Part shown: positions 45,169-58,526 of the stretch, piece after piece | How the letters are laid out: each line of letters begins with the position of its first letter | Position numbering within the stretch: position 1 is the first letter of the stretch | Assembly: GCA_012295275.1 (NCBI GenBank) | Contig: CM022666.1 | Location: forward strand, 15,423,440 to 15,487,439 | DNA: 64,000 bases | Reading direction: 5' to 3' | DNA from: Chrysomallon squamiferum | Taxonomy: Eukaryota; Mollusca; Gastropoda; Neomphalida; Peltospiridae | Made by a program: the position numbers and the translations under genes | The notes under the pieces: generated by a model | Databases searched by the model: none | What the model was told of the DNA's origin: nothing | Seen by the model: the letters and a program-made list of their open reading frames with translations, nothing else

Positions 45169-45246
45169 AATCACCTGAAACAAGAAAACTTCTGTGTTTA
45201 AAACCTGAACCTGTCAGTGACAGAGGAATCCACAGAGAAGTTTCAT
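45169..45246 (+). CDS. TRIM 1, linker exon
   Basis: 78 nt between an (AAT)n array ending ATTTACAG and TTTCAT|GTAAGT. Phases fit: it supplies AA to the preceding G, then ESPETRKLLCLKPEPVSDRG and IHREVS, and leaves one base. It links the coiled coil to the SPRY-like domain and is duplicated almost unchanged in gene 2. Confidence 0.8.
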
Positions 45247-45582
45247 GTAAGTAACACTTTTTATTTATTTACTTCTAAATATAATAATGATGATAAAAAT
45301 ACATGATGATAATGTTGATAAAGACAAAAATAATAATAACAATAAATATTTTTTTAAAAAAAAAATATTTAATTATCAGTTGTGTATATTGAAAGTAAAC
45401 AACATTATAATAAAATTTAAATGTAGAAATAAATTATTTTAATAAAACATTTTATTTATTTACTTTCATTTTTAAGTGTAAAAACACAAGTTTTAAAATT
45501 GTATTTGATTGTTAACAATTGTATAAAGTGACAGTGCAGTTTGTAAAAGTGAAATATTTAACAACATATTTTATTTTCACAG

Positions 45583-46229
45583 TGACTCCAATGAAGTTTT
45601 CAGAAAAAACACTAAATTGGGAGAAATGTTGTATTAATGAAAACAAGGAATTAGTTAACAAAAGATCTGTAAAGAAAAACCAAAATGAAGACAGGATGAA
45701 AGTTATGAGTGGAGTAACAGGAGACATAAGTTTTACAGAAAACAAATGTTACATTTGGGAAAGTGAAATAACCTGTCACATTTTAGAAACTGCACAACTG
45801 GATAAAGTAGCAGCTCAGATTGGAATCTGTGAGGAGAGACATTGTGATGAGGAAATTCAAATAGCTAATAATAAACATGCTTGGTGTGTTAGTTTTATCA
45901 GCTGTAAACAACACAATAAAATGTGTTTTTATGTTTATTACTGTGGTAAGTACAAGTGTGATGTTCCAGTGTGTGACTATAAAACAAACACACTAGTCCA
46001 CACATCACTTACACTAGTACTAGACACACAAAGTAAAACACTGCACATAATAAACACAGACACTAACACACTTGTACACACACTGACTGATGTTGATGTG
46101 TCACAACCGTTGATACCTGTGTTTGCTGTTTACAGTTCACCTAGTTTTGATGTGAAAGTGAAAATTTTACCTGATTTATCAAAGAATTCCACTTTGCTCA
46201 AACTGATCTCTTCTTTAATCTGCCCATAA
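45583..46229 (+). CDS. TRIM 1, terminal exon (PRY/SPRY-like domain)
   Basis: After TTTTCACAG, 647 nt in phase to a TAA, encoding about 215 residues. With the other exons the protein is 613 residues. B30.2/SPRY-like features: a PRY-type strand LNWEKCCINENKELV with MSGVTG; CYIWESEI (compare HYWEVEV); QIGICEE; WCVSF; LTLVLDTQSKTLHIINTDT (compare GVFLDYEAGTLSFYN); and PLIPVFAVYSS. SPRY domains bind the ligase's target. The match is diverged but the order of motifs is right. The exon is intact. Confidence 0.82.
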
Positions 46230-46342
46230 AGTAAAATTATTTAACAAAACAGTAATTACTTTAAAAACAAACAACAAAAGTAAATTTGTAAAGTAAACAA
46301 CTGTCTGTCTGTCTGTTATTGTTTATCTCTGTACTTTATTTA

Positions 46343-46348
46343 AATAAA
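46343..46348 (+). terminator. Polyadenylation signal, TRIM gene 1
   Basis: AATAAA about 115 nt after the stop codon, the first canonical signal downstream. Confidence 0.5.
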
Positions 46349-46395
46349 CTAAATATAAATATTCTGAGTGACAAACACAGGCTATCAGTGTCATC

Positions 46396-46525
46396 CACAC
46401 ACACATATTTACACACACACACACAGACACACACACACAAACACAGTCACACACACACATACAGATATTTACACACACAAATACAGTTGCACACACAGAC
46501 ATACAGATGTACAGTTGTACACACA
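46396..46525. repeat. CA-rich minisatellite after TRIM gene 1
   Basis: Interrupted CACACA runs with ATACAGATATTTACACACA units. Frames across it are artefacts. Confidence 0.85.
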
Positions 46526-47116
46526 CATGGACTATTACACTTACTATCTAAATTATTTGTAAAAGTAATAAATTTGTAAATTTTCAGTTTTAAATCTCAT
46601 TAGAAGTAATCCTCAGTCTACAGTGTCTCTCTACACCTCCACTCCATGTTGACTATCTAGTCTACTTTGTTAATTAGTTAACTCTTTATGTGCTGTGTAC
46701 CTGTGTTTTTGTGAAGAGTAAATTAACTGTTTGAACACATTACACTGTATTACAATACACGTGTAACAGGTAAATGTTTCACTTTATATTTCTGATTTAA
46801 ACTGAAATGAAGTTTTTATTTTATACACTTAAACTGTGATTTCATTTAAATAATGATTGAAAGTAGACTAGAATTTACATAGCTGTTATTAGAATGAATT
46901 GCTGATCTCATATTTCATATATTTATTGTTACTGCAGTAAATTATGACAATAGTAAATTTTTTTGTGGAATTGTGACATTACTGAATTTGTACTTCATTT
47001 AACAGAAGAAATTTAAAAAAATTTTGTTTGAATTTTTGTTTTTTAATGCTTGTTAATTTGATGTCAGAATTATTTATTGATTTAAAAAAATGTAAAATCA
47101 GTGTGTTTGTTTTCAG

Positions 47117-48073
47117 TACAATTCGAGAGTTGGAGGCTCAGCTGGATTATGAGAAACTTTGATGAGAGAGAAGTTGAAAGCCCAGTTGGATGAATATAGG
47201 AGGGAAATGTTCTGTCTTAACTCTCAAGTGGAAAACTTGACTGTGGTGAGGGACATACTTTTAATCTTCATTAGCTCTTTATAAATAAGTAAATAAGTAA
47301 ATGATCAAATAACTAAGTAAATGCCTATAGAAATAAATAAGTAGGTAAATAAATAAATTAGTTAATAAAATCAATACATTTATAAAGATAAATAAAAAAT
47401 AAGTTCAGGAATGAATGAATGGGTAAGTGAAATAATAAATGAGACTGAGTGAATAAGTAAATTAGTGAAGGAATGAATGAATGGTTTTGGAATATATTTT
47501 ATCTTTACCGTATCATTATAATTTGGATTTTTCATTTTTAATTAACTATTATTATAATCATTTTAAAGAAAGGAACAGTCTGAAAGCAGCTATAGAAATA
47601 ATGAAATTAATGTACATAACATTAAAAAAAGAACAGTCTTCTTGTGAACCTGTCAATCTATGTATCCATGAACTGACACACCAACCTGTCTGTCTATCTG
47701 TCTGTATATCCATACTTCCACTCAGCCAGCAATCACCTTCTCGTCCATCCATCTTTCTGTATAGCTATCTGTATCTTTCTTTCAACCTGTTTGTTTTTTG
47801 TCATTCTGTCAGTCTTGGTGTCTCCAGATTCACCTCCCTCTCTGTCTGTGTGTCTGTGTGTCTAACTGTGTGTTTGTGTTTCTGCAGGTTAGTGATGATG
47901 AGTATCACACCAGGTCAGGTCGTGTGAGGAGAAGAGCAGACTCGAGTAAAAAGAAAAGTTGTGATGATGTCTGTGTTTTTGTCAGACGAAATTACCCATC
48001 TGTAAAAAGAACGTACTCAGCTCGAGTTTTTTTTAGATCAGCTGAGACGTTGGAGAATTGTCGGCACTATTAA
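47117..48073 (+). pseudogene. Broken fragment of an unrecognised coiled-coil gene
   Basis: Two exon-like pieces. 47117-47245 follows TTTTCAG and reads TIRELEAQLDYEKL, then loses frame (one stray base, TGATGA) and resumes MREKLKAQLDEYRREMFCLN and SQVENLTV up to G|GTGAGG. 47888-48073 follows TCTGCAG and continues VSDDEYHTRSGRVRRRADSS and then KKKSCDDVCVFVRRN to a TAA. The heptad-like text and basic tail recall motor or structural coiled-coil proteins, but I cannot assign a family. No upstream exons are seen, and the end runs into a 36-bp repeat. A decayed fragment is the best reading. Confidence 0.5.
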
Positions 48074-48215
48074 CTGGCAGTTTGGATAGTTGTCTGCATT
48101 AGCTGACACTCAAGAGAGCTGTGTAAATTAACTGACACTTTGGAGAGTTGTGTAGATTAACAGATATTTTGGACAGTTGACTAGATTAAGTGACACTTTG
48201 AAGAATTGTTAAGGT
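48037..48215. repeat. 36-bp tandem repeat at the end of the broken fragment
   Basis: Five diverged units with the pattern TTAACTGACACTTTGGAGAG followed by TTGTGTAGA, with drift between units. The first unit overlaps the last codons of the frame above. Confidence 0.75.
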
Positions 48216-49359
48216 TAAATTCAGTAATCAAGTATTTTGAGTTAAGTGAATTCTCCGCTGAAATAAAATACCAAAGATACAGTTATATTTGTTCGTTTTG
48301 TTGTTGTTGTTGTTGTTTTTTTTTTTTTTTTTTTTTTTTTTCTTCCTTAATATTAACGGCTAAAATATGTAGTATAGATAATATATAATTTATATAAAAG
48401 TATATCATATAGGTTGTACGTAATTTGAAATATATATCATAGATCGGATGTAATTTCTTTAACTCTTTTATATCCTGTAAGTTTATTTTTAATTATAAAG
48501 TTTTTTTTTTATCTTTCTTCTTTATCATTTTAGCATTTGCAACATTCGTATATTACAAAGTTGAATCAGAAAGAAAATAGTATAAATTTATAGATTCTGT
48601 TTTAGTTTATTTCGTATAAATATATTTATTTATTTATTTATTTATTTGTTTGTTTGTTTGTTTATCTCATATTTAAAGACTATATATATTTTTTTTTCTG
48701 TTTCACTAATTACTTATTTTCACTTTCGTATGAGCAATAATTTCAAGAATATTATTTTAATTTCTAGTACAATAAATAATATAATAAGAGTAACTTGTTA
48801 CGTGAAGTACTTGAGAAAGTCCAATGTGAATGTGTCACGTATAATTTGGTGCTATTTTTAATGTACTTGTTCATTCGTTGTAGACTGCTGCTAACAGTGA
48901 ACATATATACAAGTTTAGATTTTGTTTCTTTAACATTTATCATATAAAACTGCCTATTTCTTATTATCTACTTCTCCTTTAAAAAGGAAGAAAACAAAAA
49001 GAAAGAAATTTAGGATAGATAAAATTGTATCATATAAATAAATAAATAAATAAATAAATTAAATTAATTAATATCTACTGTTTTTTACGCAAACCAACGA
49101 CAGAGACTAGTTTAGTTTACATGGAACTGGTAAATATAGTAAACTTTGTTATTATCATAAAATGACGCATTCGCTGTCTACCTCAGTTAGTACTGTCCGT
49201 ATTTAACGACCATTTTGCTGTTTTATGCAAGGTGAAAGGACACTTGTTGAAAATTTGTGGTTACGTCTAGTTTGCATTAAGAGTAGAAATAATGTCGAAC
49301 TATTGTCTAACTGCTTATTATGTTATTTATTGTTCGAATGGTTTATAATCGCTAATATT

Positions 49360-50430
49360 ACTAATAATACCCTACTACTACTACTACTACTACTACTAGT
49401 GATACATAATATGTATATACACTATACTATACTATAAATACAAAACATGCTGTAAATTATAATAAATACTATTACTATTAATATCCTACTACTACTACTA
49501 CTGATACATAATATGTATACACACTATACTATACTATAAACACAAAGAATGCTATAAATTATAATAACTACTATTACTACTAATACCCTGCTACTACTAC
49601 TAATGTATATACACTATACTATACTATAAATACAGGATTATGCTATAACTTATAATAACTACTATTACTATAAATACAGGTTGCTGCTACTACTACATAA
49701 TATATATATACATATACTATACTATAAACACAAATAATGCTATAACATTGTAATAACTACTGTTACTACTAAGAAGACTGCTACTACTAGGAAATGATAT
49801 ATATATAAACTATACTATATAAAGAAAAAAGAATATGCTAAATGAATTATAACAAACTGTTACTGTTACTACTGCTAAAAGTTTAAACTACTACTACTGA
49901 TATGGATACTATATATATATATAAACATTGTTCTATACTATAAATACAGGATACAACAAAATTCTATTAAAACTACACTGTGTTACTTGTTTAATACCCT
50001 TGCTACTACTTTAAACAACTACTACAGGACGAGGACTAGTAATGATACTTAATTATATACATACACTGTTTTGTTTATAAATGCAGGATATGCTATAAAT
50101 TATTTTTGTAACTACTGTTAACTACAGTTAAGGCTACTACTACACTATGATACACATATGTATATACATAACTATAATATGCTATAAATGAGGATGTGCT
50201 TGAAGTTTTAAATAAAACTACTGTTACTACTAATACCCTACTACTACTACTACTAGTGATACATAATATGTATATACAGGGAATGAACTATACTATAAAT
50301 ACAGAATATGTATATTATTTACAATAGCTGTTTTGTTTATTAATTAATACGCTGCTATTACTTTATTCTACAACTACTTTGGAATACTAAGGATACAAAA
50401 CATGCTGTCTTTTTAAAACACTGAACTCTA
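49360..50430. repeat. Diverged tandem repeat, unit about 100 bp
   Basis: Each unit has (CTA)n, then GATACATAATATGTATATAC, ACTATACTATACTATAAATA, a word like CAAAACATGCTGTAAATT and ATAATAACTACTATTACTAC. At least eight units, increasingly diverged towards 50.4 kb. One or two units also lie at about 36985-37140. Confidence 0.8.
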
Positions 50431-51399
50431 CTATAAATACAGGTTATGCTACAATCACAGTGTTTTTTAAAACATTTTTTGGTTAACGTAACGTGTGTAT
50501 AACATTGTAATCCTTGTTTAGCAAGAAGAAGGAAATCGGAGGAAATGATACGAAATAAATAAATAAATAAAGAAAGAAATTAAATTTAAAGAGTTGAAAC
50601 AAAATCTGAACACTAAAAGAAAAGTTTAAAATAAACTGATAGAGATGGAGAGTTTTAAAACATTGTTCTTGAAATAATAATGACAACAAAATTCTCATTC
50701 AAACTTGAATGTTTTATTTCTTGTTTTAAAAAAAGAAAGAAAGCGCAGAAAAATACAGTTTAATTTCTCGACCTTTTGTTTATTCATGCTTAATATCTGT
50801 ATGATTACATTTTTGTGAAAGTTAACTACAGTTAAGGAGAGGACATCACTATGTTTACATCATAAACAAACATTCGCACGAACTGCTCAGGTGAGATGTA
50901 CTTGAAGTTTTAAATAAATTGTACGTGATGTCACACACTGGTTGAACTAGTGAACCAAACAAAGAAAACAGAGGGAATGAACAGATAAAACTATTTATTT
51001 AACTCACGTATTTGTTTTATTTGCTGTTTGTTTTTTTTTATTAATTAATTAATTAATTAATTTAATTAATTAATTTATTTATTAACTAAAAAACTTTTTG
51101 GAGCAAGACAGAAATCTACAAAATATCTAAAGTGGGTTTTTTCTGTTTTTTTTTTTTTTAAAAGTTGTTATAAATACTGTTGTAATATCAGTTTTAACAT
51201 TAGAACAAAAGACGGACTCTTCTTAGTATAAACTGTTTTAGCCACAAAATAATATTTTTAAATAAACAGTTATCAGGAAAGAAAAATACAGTTTATTTAT
51301 TTTTATTTATTTATTTATTTTCAAATCAAAAAAATAAGTTTTTTTGGTTTTCTTCTGAATGAAAGTTTTGTAGTAAAGAAAACGAAAGAGGTCTTACTT

Positions 51400-51770
51400 A
51401 AATAAAGTTGTTATTTTTTTCCGTTGATTTTATTTTTAATTTTATTTTTCATCTTGTGCTAAATCAAATTCATTCCCACGGTATCGATGAACGTGTTGAT
51501 AATGCCAGCCGCAATACATTTGTCTGTCAATGGAATATACGACCACGACATAATACAGAAAACACCCATATTAAAACTGACTGTCATACGATACAAATTA
51601 TCTACACAGAAGCATGCAATACAGCCTATTCATCTTTCAATACGTATTTTGAAGTTGACATATGTGACAATACGTTGGAGATGAAAACCAGGTTGTGCAG
51701 GTAGTTGCTGCGTACGGTTGTTAAAACAGTACGGGCAGTTAATCACATCTCATCTGAGATCGCCGATTCC
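51400..51770. repeat. Recurrent module, copy 1 of 3
   Basis: Shares CACGGTATC, AATACATTTGTCTGTCAATG, AAACTGACTGTCATACGA and ATCTACACAGAAGCATGCAA with 54150-54580 and, more weakly, 55660-56050. A 98-codon frame in this copy is broken in the other two, so it is not a gene. Confidence 0.65.
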
Positions 51771-52045
51771 TTGATAATTTTATAATTTTTACTGCAACAA
51801 ATGTAATAATATAGGAAAAATATGTAAACATTAACGAATGTAAATCGTATCAGTTTTGAAGAGACACATACGTCATCAACATAAATGTGACTGTTTATCT
51901 CAAAATACAGTTAAACCACAATATAACAATTTTTTAAAGATAAGAATCAAAACAAAGCGAACAGACAACAAACAAAACAATAAAACTAGAAAAAGAAAAT
52001 AAATAATAAAATTAAAAAAGGAAAAAACTACAACGATATCAATTG

Positions 52046-52101
<56 letters not shown>

Positions 52102-52222
52102 TGCAAAAAATGTAGGATCTTGGTATGGATATAGACAAGTCAGTCTGACTGTCTATTTACGCATCTGTGAGTCTATAAATCCATACACATCTATCTATCA
52201 GTTTTTCTCTCTATATGTTTAG

Positions 52223-52336
<114 letters not shown>

Positions 52337-53449
52337 TGTTTAGATCTTGAAAGAGTAAAAATCAAAATACTCAAATTTGAATTTTTTGTATTATATATCT
52401 CTTTTTTCATTCTTGATCTTAGTAAAATATGCAATTTCCCGATTTTATGTTTATTCATGTTTAATCGACGTATCACTACCCTTAATCCGACGTAATTTTC
52501 AGTCAAGAGGAAAAATCATCGTCATGGTTACATCATAAACAAATGTTCGTTTGACCCACGCGTGTTAAAGTGGAGAACAAAATTTAAAGACTTCAGTGTC
52601 AGTCTAATAATCAGAAAAGAAGGAGAAATCATCAGATTAAATTCTTTAATTTCAGGGGTTGTTTGCTTTTGTATGTATTTATATATTATAAGTAAATAGA
52701 TAAATAAAATTTAAAGAATTAAAACAAAGATTGAATGAATAAATGTAAAGTTGAAAATAAAATAAGAAAGAGAAAGAACTTGAACACGTTATTTTATTTC
52801 TTGTTTTAAAAGTAGTTTAATCGCATGGAAATATTATAATCTCGATTTTGTGTTTATTCATGTTCAGTATATGCATGGTTAAACTTTCATGAAAGTACCC
52901 TAAAGCCAAGAAGAGATCGTCCCAATGGTTAAAAATCTAAAAACAATATTTGCATTAATTGCTCATTCTTTGAATTTCTAAATAAATTGTACATGACGTC
53001 ACACGCGGGTTGAACTAGAGATCTACACAATGAAGACTGGTGTATGTGTTTAATGATCAGAAAAGTAGGGGAATGACCGTACATATTTTTATTTGTTGTT
53101 CTTGATTTTTTTTTCAATTAGCATTTCCATATTACTTTTATTTTTATTACTTTTTCATTTATTTATTTATTTATTCGTTTTCATTTTAAAGGATTTATTT
53201 TTGAAAAATTCTGAAAGTCACTGTCAGAGAAACAACAACAAAAGCAAAGTGATGTTAGAGTGAAGGAAGAGTACGTAAGTAAAACGAGTAATAAATAAAG
53301 AAACGCCCCCACCAAGACCAAGATCACTGCGCCCCACTTGATGCGGCCACGTCGAGAAGAATCAAATCTCAGTGTGCGATGACTTCCTCAAGCTTCAGAA
53401 TCCATATAAGAGTTTAAGTTTACATAACCAATAACTGTCTTTTCTAGAT

Positions 53450-53451
<2 letters not shown>

Positions 53452-53528
<77 letters not shown>
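53452..53528. repeat. (GA)n microsatellite
   Basis: About 38 GA units after TCTTTTCTAGATAAACA, as in the 40.6- and 55.0-kb modules. Confidence 0.95.
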
Positions 53529-53530
<2 letters not shown>

Positions 53531-54149
53531 CTAAACAACGGCTCAGAGACGTTTTACTTATTTTATTAACTGTACCACAAAGATGACGTCAACTTTGATT
53601 TTTGAATTTATTTCTGCACTTTATTTCAGAGCTCTAGAATCAAGTGAAAGAAAAATAAAGAAAAGAAGAAAATAGATAAAATAAAAACAGCAAAAATTGT
53701 TCACTATTACAGTAAAGTTACAGTAATATAACTATTTTTACAAATTCACTTGTGTTAAACAAAAACATAGGAGAACATTACACCTACCATTTATTATAAC
53801 AAAATATCACTGGTGTTTTTAATTAGAATATCGTTTATATTTAGATTTAATTGAAATGCACGGGGTAGTATATTCACTATTTCCTCGAGAAGTTAGTTAA
53901 AGAAATAAGCTAAAGTTTTTCTAATTCTCACGAACAAAACATTTTAATTTTATTTATTATTTGGTTTTATTATTTTTTCTTTCAAAGATAAAAATCATAG
54001 ATATTTTTACAGTTCTTCGCTCCATTAAATTCTTCTTACGTAAATTAATTTTAGAAACAGGCGAAGTTTATGTGTTATTTCCACAAAGTTAAGTTGTTAG
54101 TTTTCTTTCGCTAATTTAATTTTAATTTATTTTTTTTTATTTTTGAGCT

Positions 54150-54580
54150 AAATCAAGTACATTCGATTTGACCCTATCATTCCCACGGTATCAGTGAATG
54201 TGTTGACAAAGCCAAACACAATACATTTATCTGTAAATGGAATACACAACAAGAACATAATAGAGACAACACTCATTTTAAAACTGACTGTCATACGACA
54301 GGAATTATCTATACAGAAGCATGTAATACAGCCTATTGATCTTCTGTAGGGTTAACGCGTTATATTTAACGTTTAACAATTTATAAACGTTTTCTATTCA
54401 GTCCACAGAAATTAATACTCGTTTTTAATTCATTGAAATCACTTCAGTGCATTGATCTGTTTTGACAAGACGTAAGACATGAACATCTGTTTGTGGAGGT
54501 AGTTGCTATGTATGGTTGTTATAAACAGTACGTGCAAATAATCTCATCTCATCTCAGGTGTTCAGTTCTTTTATAATTTT
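54150..54580. repeat. Recurrent module, copy 2 of 3
   Basis: Same word order as 51400-51770 (CCCACGGTATC, AAACTGACTGTCATACGA, ATACAGCCTATT), followed by GGTAGTTGCTATGTATGGTT. Confidence 0.65.
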
Positions 54581-54900
54581 TTTTTTTTTTACTACAAATT
54601 GAATAATACATGAAAGAAATATCTAAAGAAAACGAATTTAGGTGATAATATAATAGAGTATAATTTTCAAGAGATATGCACGTTCTAGACATGAATCTGA
54701 TTATATTAATTTTAAAGTGGAGTTAAACCAGAACAAAATATATTGGATAAAAAATGAAAAACGAATAATAAAAAAATAATAATAACAAAAATAAAACAAA
54801 ATAAAAACAAGGAAAATAAGTACTTTAATATTTTATTTGAAAGCGAAACTGGTCATATAGAATAGAAAAAACATACATAATTTTGTTATTGGTGTTGACA

Positions 54901-55135
<235 letters not shown>

Positions 55136-55659
55136 AACTGCAGCTCACAGAGATTTTAGTTGTTTTATTTGTATTAACAATGAATCATATTTTTTCTTTT
55201 TTATCTATATATATTTTTATGTATTAAATATATTTTTGCATAAGAGAGACGGAAAGTTATGAAGAAAGGAAGAATAGAAATGAGGTGACAGCATTTAAAA
55301 TTGTGAAAATTGTTACCTTTTATAACAACATTCGTTTCTCAGAAAGAATCATATTTATAATTAAATGATAAAAATTTCTTTTCAGTTTCACTGATGTTAA
55401 AAGAAGATATAGGAGAACATTACATGCATCATACCAGAATATCACTTGTAAATTTAGATTTAGTTATAATGGATGGAACGGTAAATATTTATAATTATTA
55501 TATTTTTGTTTTCCAAAGTTAAAAATCATAGAAAGTTTTATTTTCTTCTTTGAATAAAATTTTTCTACCGTAAATTAATTCAAGAAACAGCCGAAATTTC
55601 AATCTTAATTAAACGAAGTTGTTATTTTTTCTTCGCTAACTTAACTTGAATTTTGTTTT

Positions 55660-56050
55660 TCATTTTGTGCTAAATCTAATACATTTGTCTTGACTCTATC
55701 ATTACCACGGTATCACTGAATGTCAAACGCAATAAATTTATTTGTAAATGGAATATACAACCACAACATACATTACGTGTACAGAAGAACATAATACAAG
55801 CTACCAGAGGGTATTAAGCGTCATACATTTTCAATTTAACGTTTAACAAACGATAAACCTTTTCTATTCAGTCAATAGAAACTAATTTTTTTTTTTATTT
55901 CATCGAAATTAATTCAATGTAATCATATGTTTTGAAGCTGACATATTTCATAACACGTAAGACATGAAAACCGGTTTGTTTAGGTAGTTGCTATGTACGG
56001 TTGTTATAACAGTACGTGCAAATAATCACATCTCATAGGAGGTGTTCACT
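55660..56050. repeat. Recurrent module, copy 3 of 3
   Basis: A partly deleted version: ACCACGGTATCACTGAATGT, then AATGGAATATACAACCACAA, with the GACTGTCATACGA stretch missing, then GGTAGTTGCTATGTACGGTT. Confidence 0.6.
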
Positions 56051-56278
56051 TACTTTATAATTTTATTATTTTTAACCCAAGAAATTAAGTAACGTATGAA
56101 AAATTACGCCATATGTTTAACCAAACTGATATATTAAAATACCGTATCAGTTTTGAAGAGATGCACCTTGTTAATTTAAATGTGACAGTTAAACCAGAAT
56201 ATATCAAATCTTTAAGGTCAGGCACAAAACAAAAAAAAAAAAAAAAAAAAAAAAAAACAATAAAAATAAAAATAAAAA

Positions 56279-56333
<55 letters not shown>

Positions 56334-57080
56334 TAATTTCTCGACTTTTTGTTTCTTCATGTTTAATCGATGTATGACTATACTTATATTGACTGGAACT
56401 TCAGTCAACGGAGGTAATCATCGTCATGGTTACACCATAAACAAATGTTCGTTTGACCCACGCGTGTCAAACTAAAGAACAAAACAACGAAGACTTCAGG
56501 GTCTGCTTAATAATTAGAAAAGAAGAAATCAACAAATAACTTCTTTAATATTAGTATTTGTTTGTTTATGTATGTAGTATGTATGTATATATTTACTTAT
56601 TTATTTGTATCTTTAAATAAATCTACCTGTTTATGGATATATTTATGTGTATGCATTAATTAATTAATTATCTAATTAATTTATTGTTGTTGTTTTTTTT
56701 GACACCTAAAAGGAACGAGCGCAGAACAAATGAAAGAAACGTAATTTAATGTTAATCCTTTGAAATTTTAAGTGAGATGTAAAAGTAAGTAAATAAATAA
56801 GTAAGTAAGTAAGTAAATATAATAAAAATAAGCGTGAATGAATAAACAGCAATATGAAAAGGAGGAAAGAAGGAGGGAAAAAGAGAACTTAAAATAATGT
56901 CCTGACTAAAACCAACAACAGCATACACCACTTGAAATTTTATAACGCGGCTTTGTCTAGAAGTGACAAAGTACGATGACTCACTCAAGTTTCACAATCC
57001 AAATAAGCAGTGATCATTGGTTACATACAAACACAGGTAAAGACACGTCTTTATAGCAAGGGAGGTATATGATAAAAAAG

Positions 57081-57130
57081 GGTCGGAAGACTTTGGTCCG
57101 CGGGCCACATCCGACCCGCGAGAGATTTTG
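57081..57130 (+). mobile_element. hAT-like terminal fragment, left copy
   Basis: GGTCGGAAGACTTTGGTCCG, then CGGGCCACATCCGACCCGCG. These GGCCCGC-type words resemble the GC-rich ends of hAT elements in many animals. Here the fragment is cut after AGAGATTTT and continues straight into (TG)n. Confidence 0.4.
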
Positions 57131-57133
57131 TGT

Positions 57134-57188
<55 letters not shown>

Positions 57189-57215
57189 TGTGTGTGTGTG
57201 TGTTTGTGTCTGTGT
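57128..57215. repeat. (TG)n microsatellite
   Basis: About 40 TG units with a few interruptions. It replaces about 120 bp that the right copy retains at 59325-59447. Confidence 0.95.
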
Positions 57216-57355
57216 ATGATACTTTTGATATCTTGGCCCTCCCCAAAACACTGCATAACTGTCAGGTCTCCTCTCTCCAAAAGGTTGTTACGACCCTCTT
57301 TAAAAAAAACAGTCGTCCCACGGCGTAGTAATATTACCGCAGTGGTTAAATCAAG

Positions 57356-57500
57356 CCTTATAAGGAGATTTGAGATTTCTGCATTGTGTGACTATTTCTA
57401 CAGGACTGATATAAAAAAGACGAAGGATCGAATCTGAGTTGAAGCTTAAAAGAAAATAACTGTCAACTTTATCTTAAAACAAGACTGAATTTTGACTTAG
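57356..57500 (+). promoter_or_regulatory. Orphan TRIM-type promoter and 5' UTR exon
   Basis: CCTTATAAGGAGATTTGAGA preceded by TATTACCGCAGTGGTTAAAT, then a leader ending GACTTAG|GTAAGATC. It is homologous to the promoters and leaders of both TRIM genes. No TRIM coding exon follows before the assembly gap at 58133, so the gene it belonged to is missing, deleted or hidden in the gap. Confidence 0.5.
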
Positions 57501-58132
57501 GTAAGATCACTTTGTTTTTTCTTATATTATTATTGTGGTTGTTGTTGTAGTTGTCGCAGTTGTTAATGATGATGATGATGATGATTTTACTTTATTATTA
57601 GCATGACATTAATGAAGTTTTGTAGGCTTACTCTCATTTCTGTTATATTCTGTTTAGTGATGTAAGAAATGAAAGTCGTTGTCTTTACTGTAAAGTCTAC
57701 TATTAGAAGTAAGATACGTTTTATATACGTCTTCCCACAGATAAAATAAAGTTCTTATTGTTATATTATTGTTTCTACTATTACTATTAGCAGTAGTGAT
57801 GTTATTGGTATTTTTGTTTTAGTTGTTATTCAAATCATTGTTATTATTATTGTTGTTATAAAATTTGTTGTTATTATTATTATTGTCATGCGTCACATTA
57901 ATTCAATTTTGTAAACTTACACTGATCTCTGTTAAGCTGTTTTTATTCAAGTAAGGAAATAAAGTCGCTGTCGTTACAACAAAGAATACTCTTACTAGCA
58001 GTAATATATATTTTATATGCGCTTTCCCATAAACACGAAAATACATACTTCTTTGATAAACCAGTAAAGAGAAAAAGTCTGATTCTTCGTGCAATGAGGG
58101 CATCCTCGGGACCTGTCTCTTAGCCATAAATA

Positions 58133-58332
58133 NNNNNNNNNNNNNNNNNNNNNNNNNNNNNNNNNNNNNNNNNNNNNNNNNNNNNNNNNNNNNNNNNNNN
58201 NNNNNNNNNNNNNNNNNNNNNNNNNNNNNNNNNNNNNNNNNNNNNNNNNNNNNNNNNNNNNNNNNNNNNNNNNNNNNNNNNNNNNNNNNNNNNNNNNNNN
58301 NNNNNNNNNNNNNNNNNNNNNNNNNNNNNNNN
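58133..58332. other. Assembly gap (200 N)
   Basis: Exactly 200 undetermined bases, a conventional scaffold gap size, so the true length is unknown. Both flanks belong to the duplicated 2-kb block. Confidence 0.99.
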
Positions 58333-58452
58333 TTTAAATGTGATTATTTATTTTAAAATACAGTTAAACCAGAATATATCAAATCTTTAAGGTCAGGCGC
58401 AAAAGAAAACAAATGAAAAAAAAAAAAAACAATAGCAATAAAAATAACCAAA

Positions 58453-58526
<74 letters not shown>

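Larger units (their letters stand above)
56160..58132. repeat. 2-kb duplicated block, left copy (before the gap)
   Basis: Nearly identical in word order to 58333-60330 at an offset of about 2.17 kb: GTTAAACCAGAATATATCAA, the (AAT)n array, GATGACTCACTCAAGTTTCA, the hAT-like end, a (TG)n tract, the CCTTATAAGG promoter, the 5' UTR exon and the start of the TRIM first intron. It stops at the N gap before any TRIM coding sequence. Confidence 0.85.

Noticed and set aside
51408-51704. 98-codon frame on the + strand
   Set aside because: The two homologous modules at 54.2 and 55.7 kb have this frame broken, so it is not under protein constraint.
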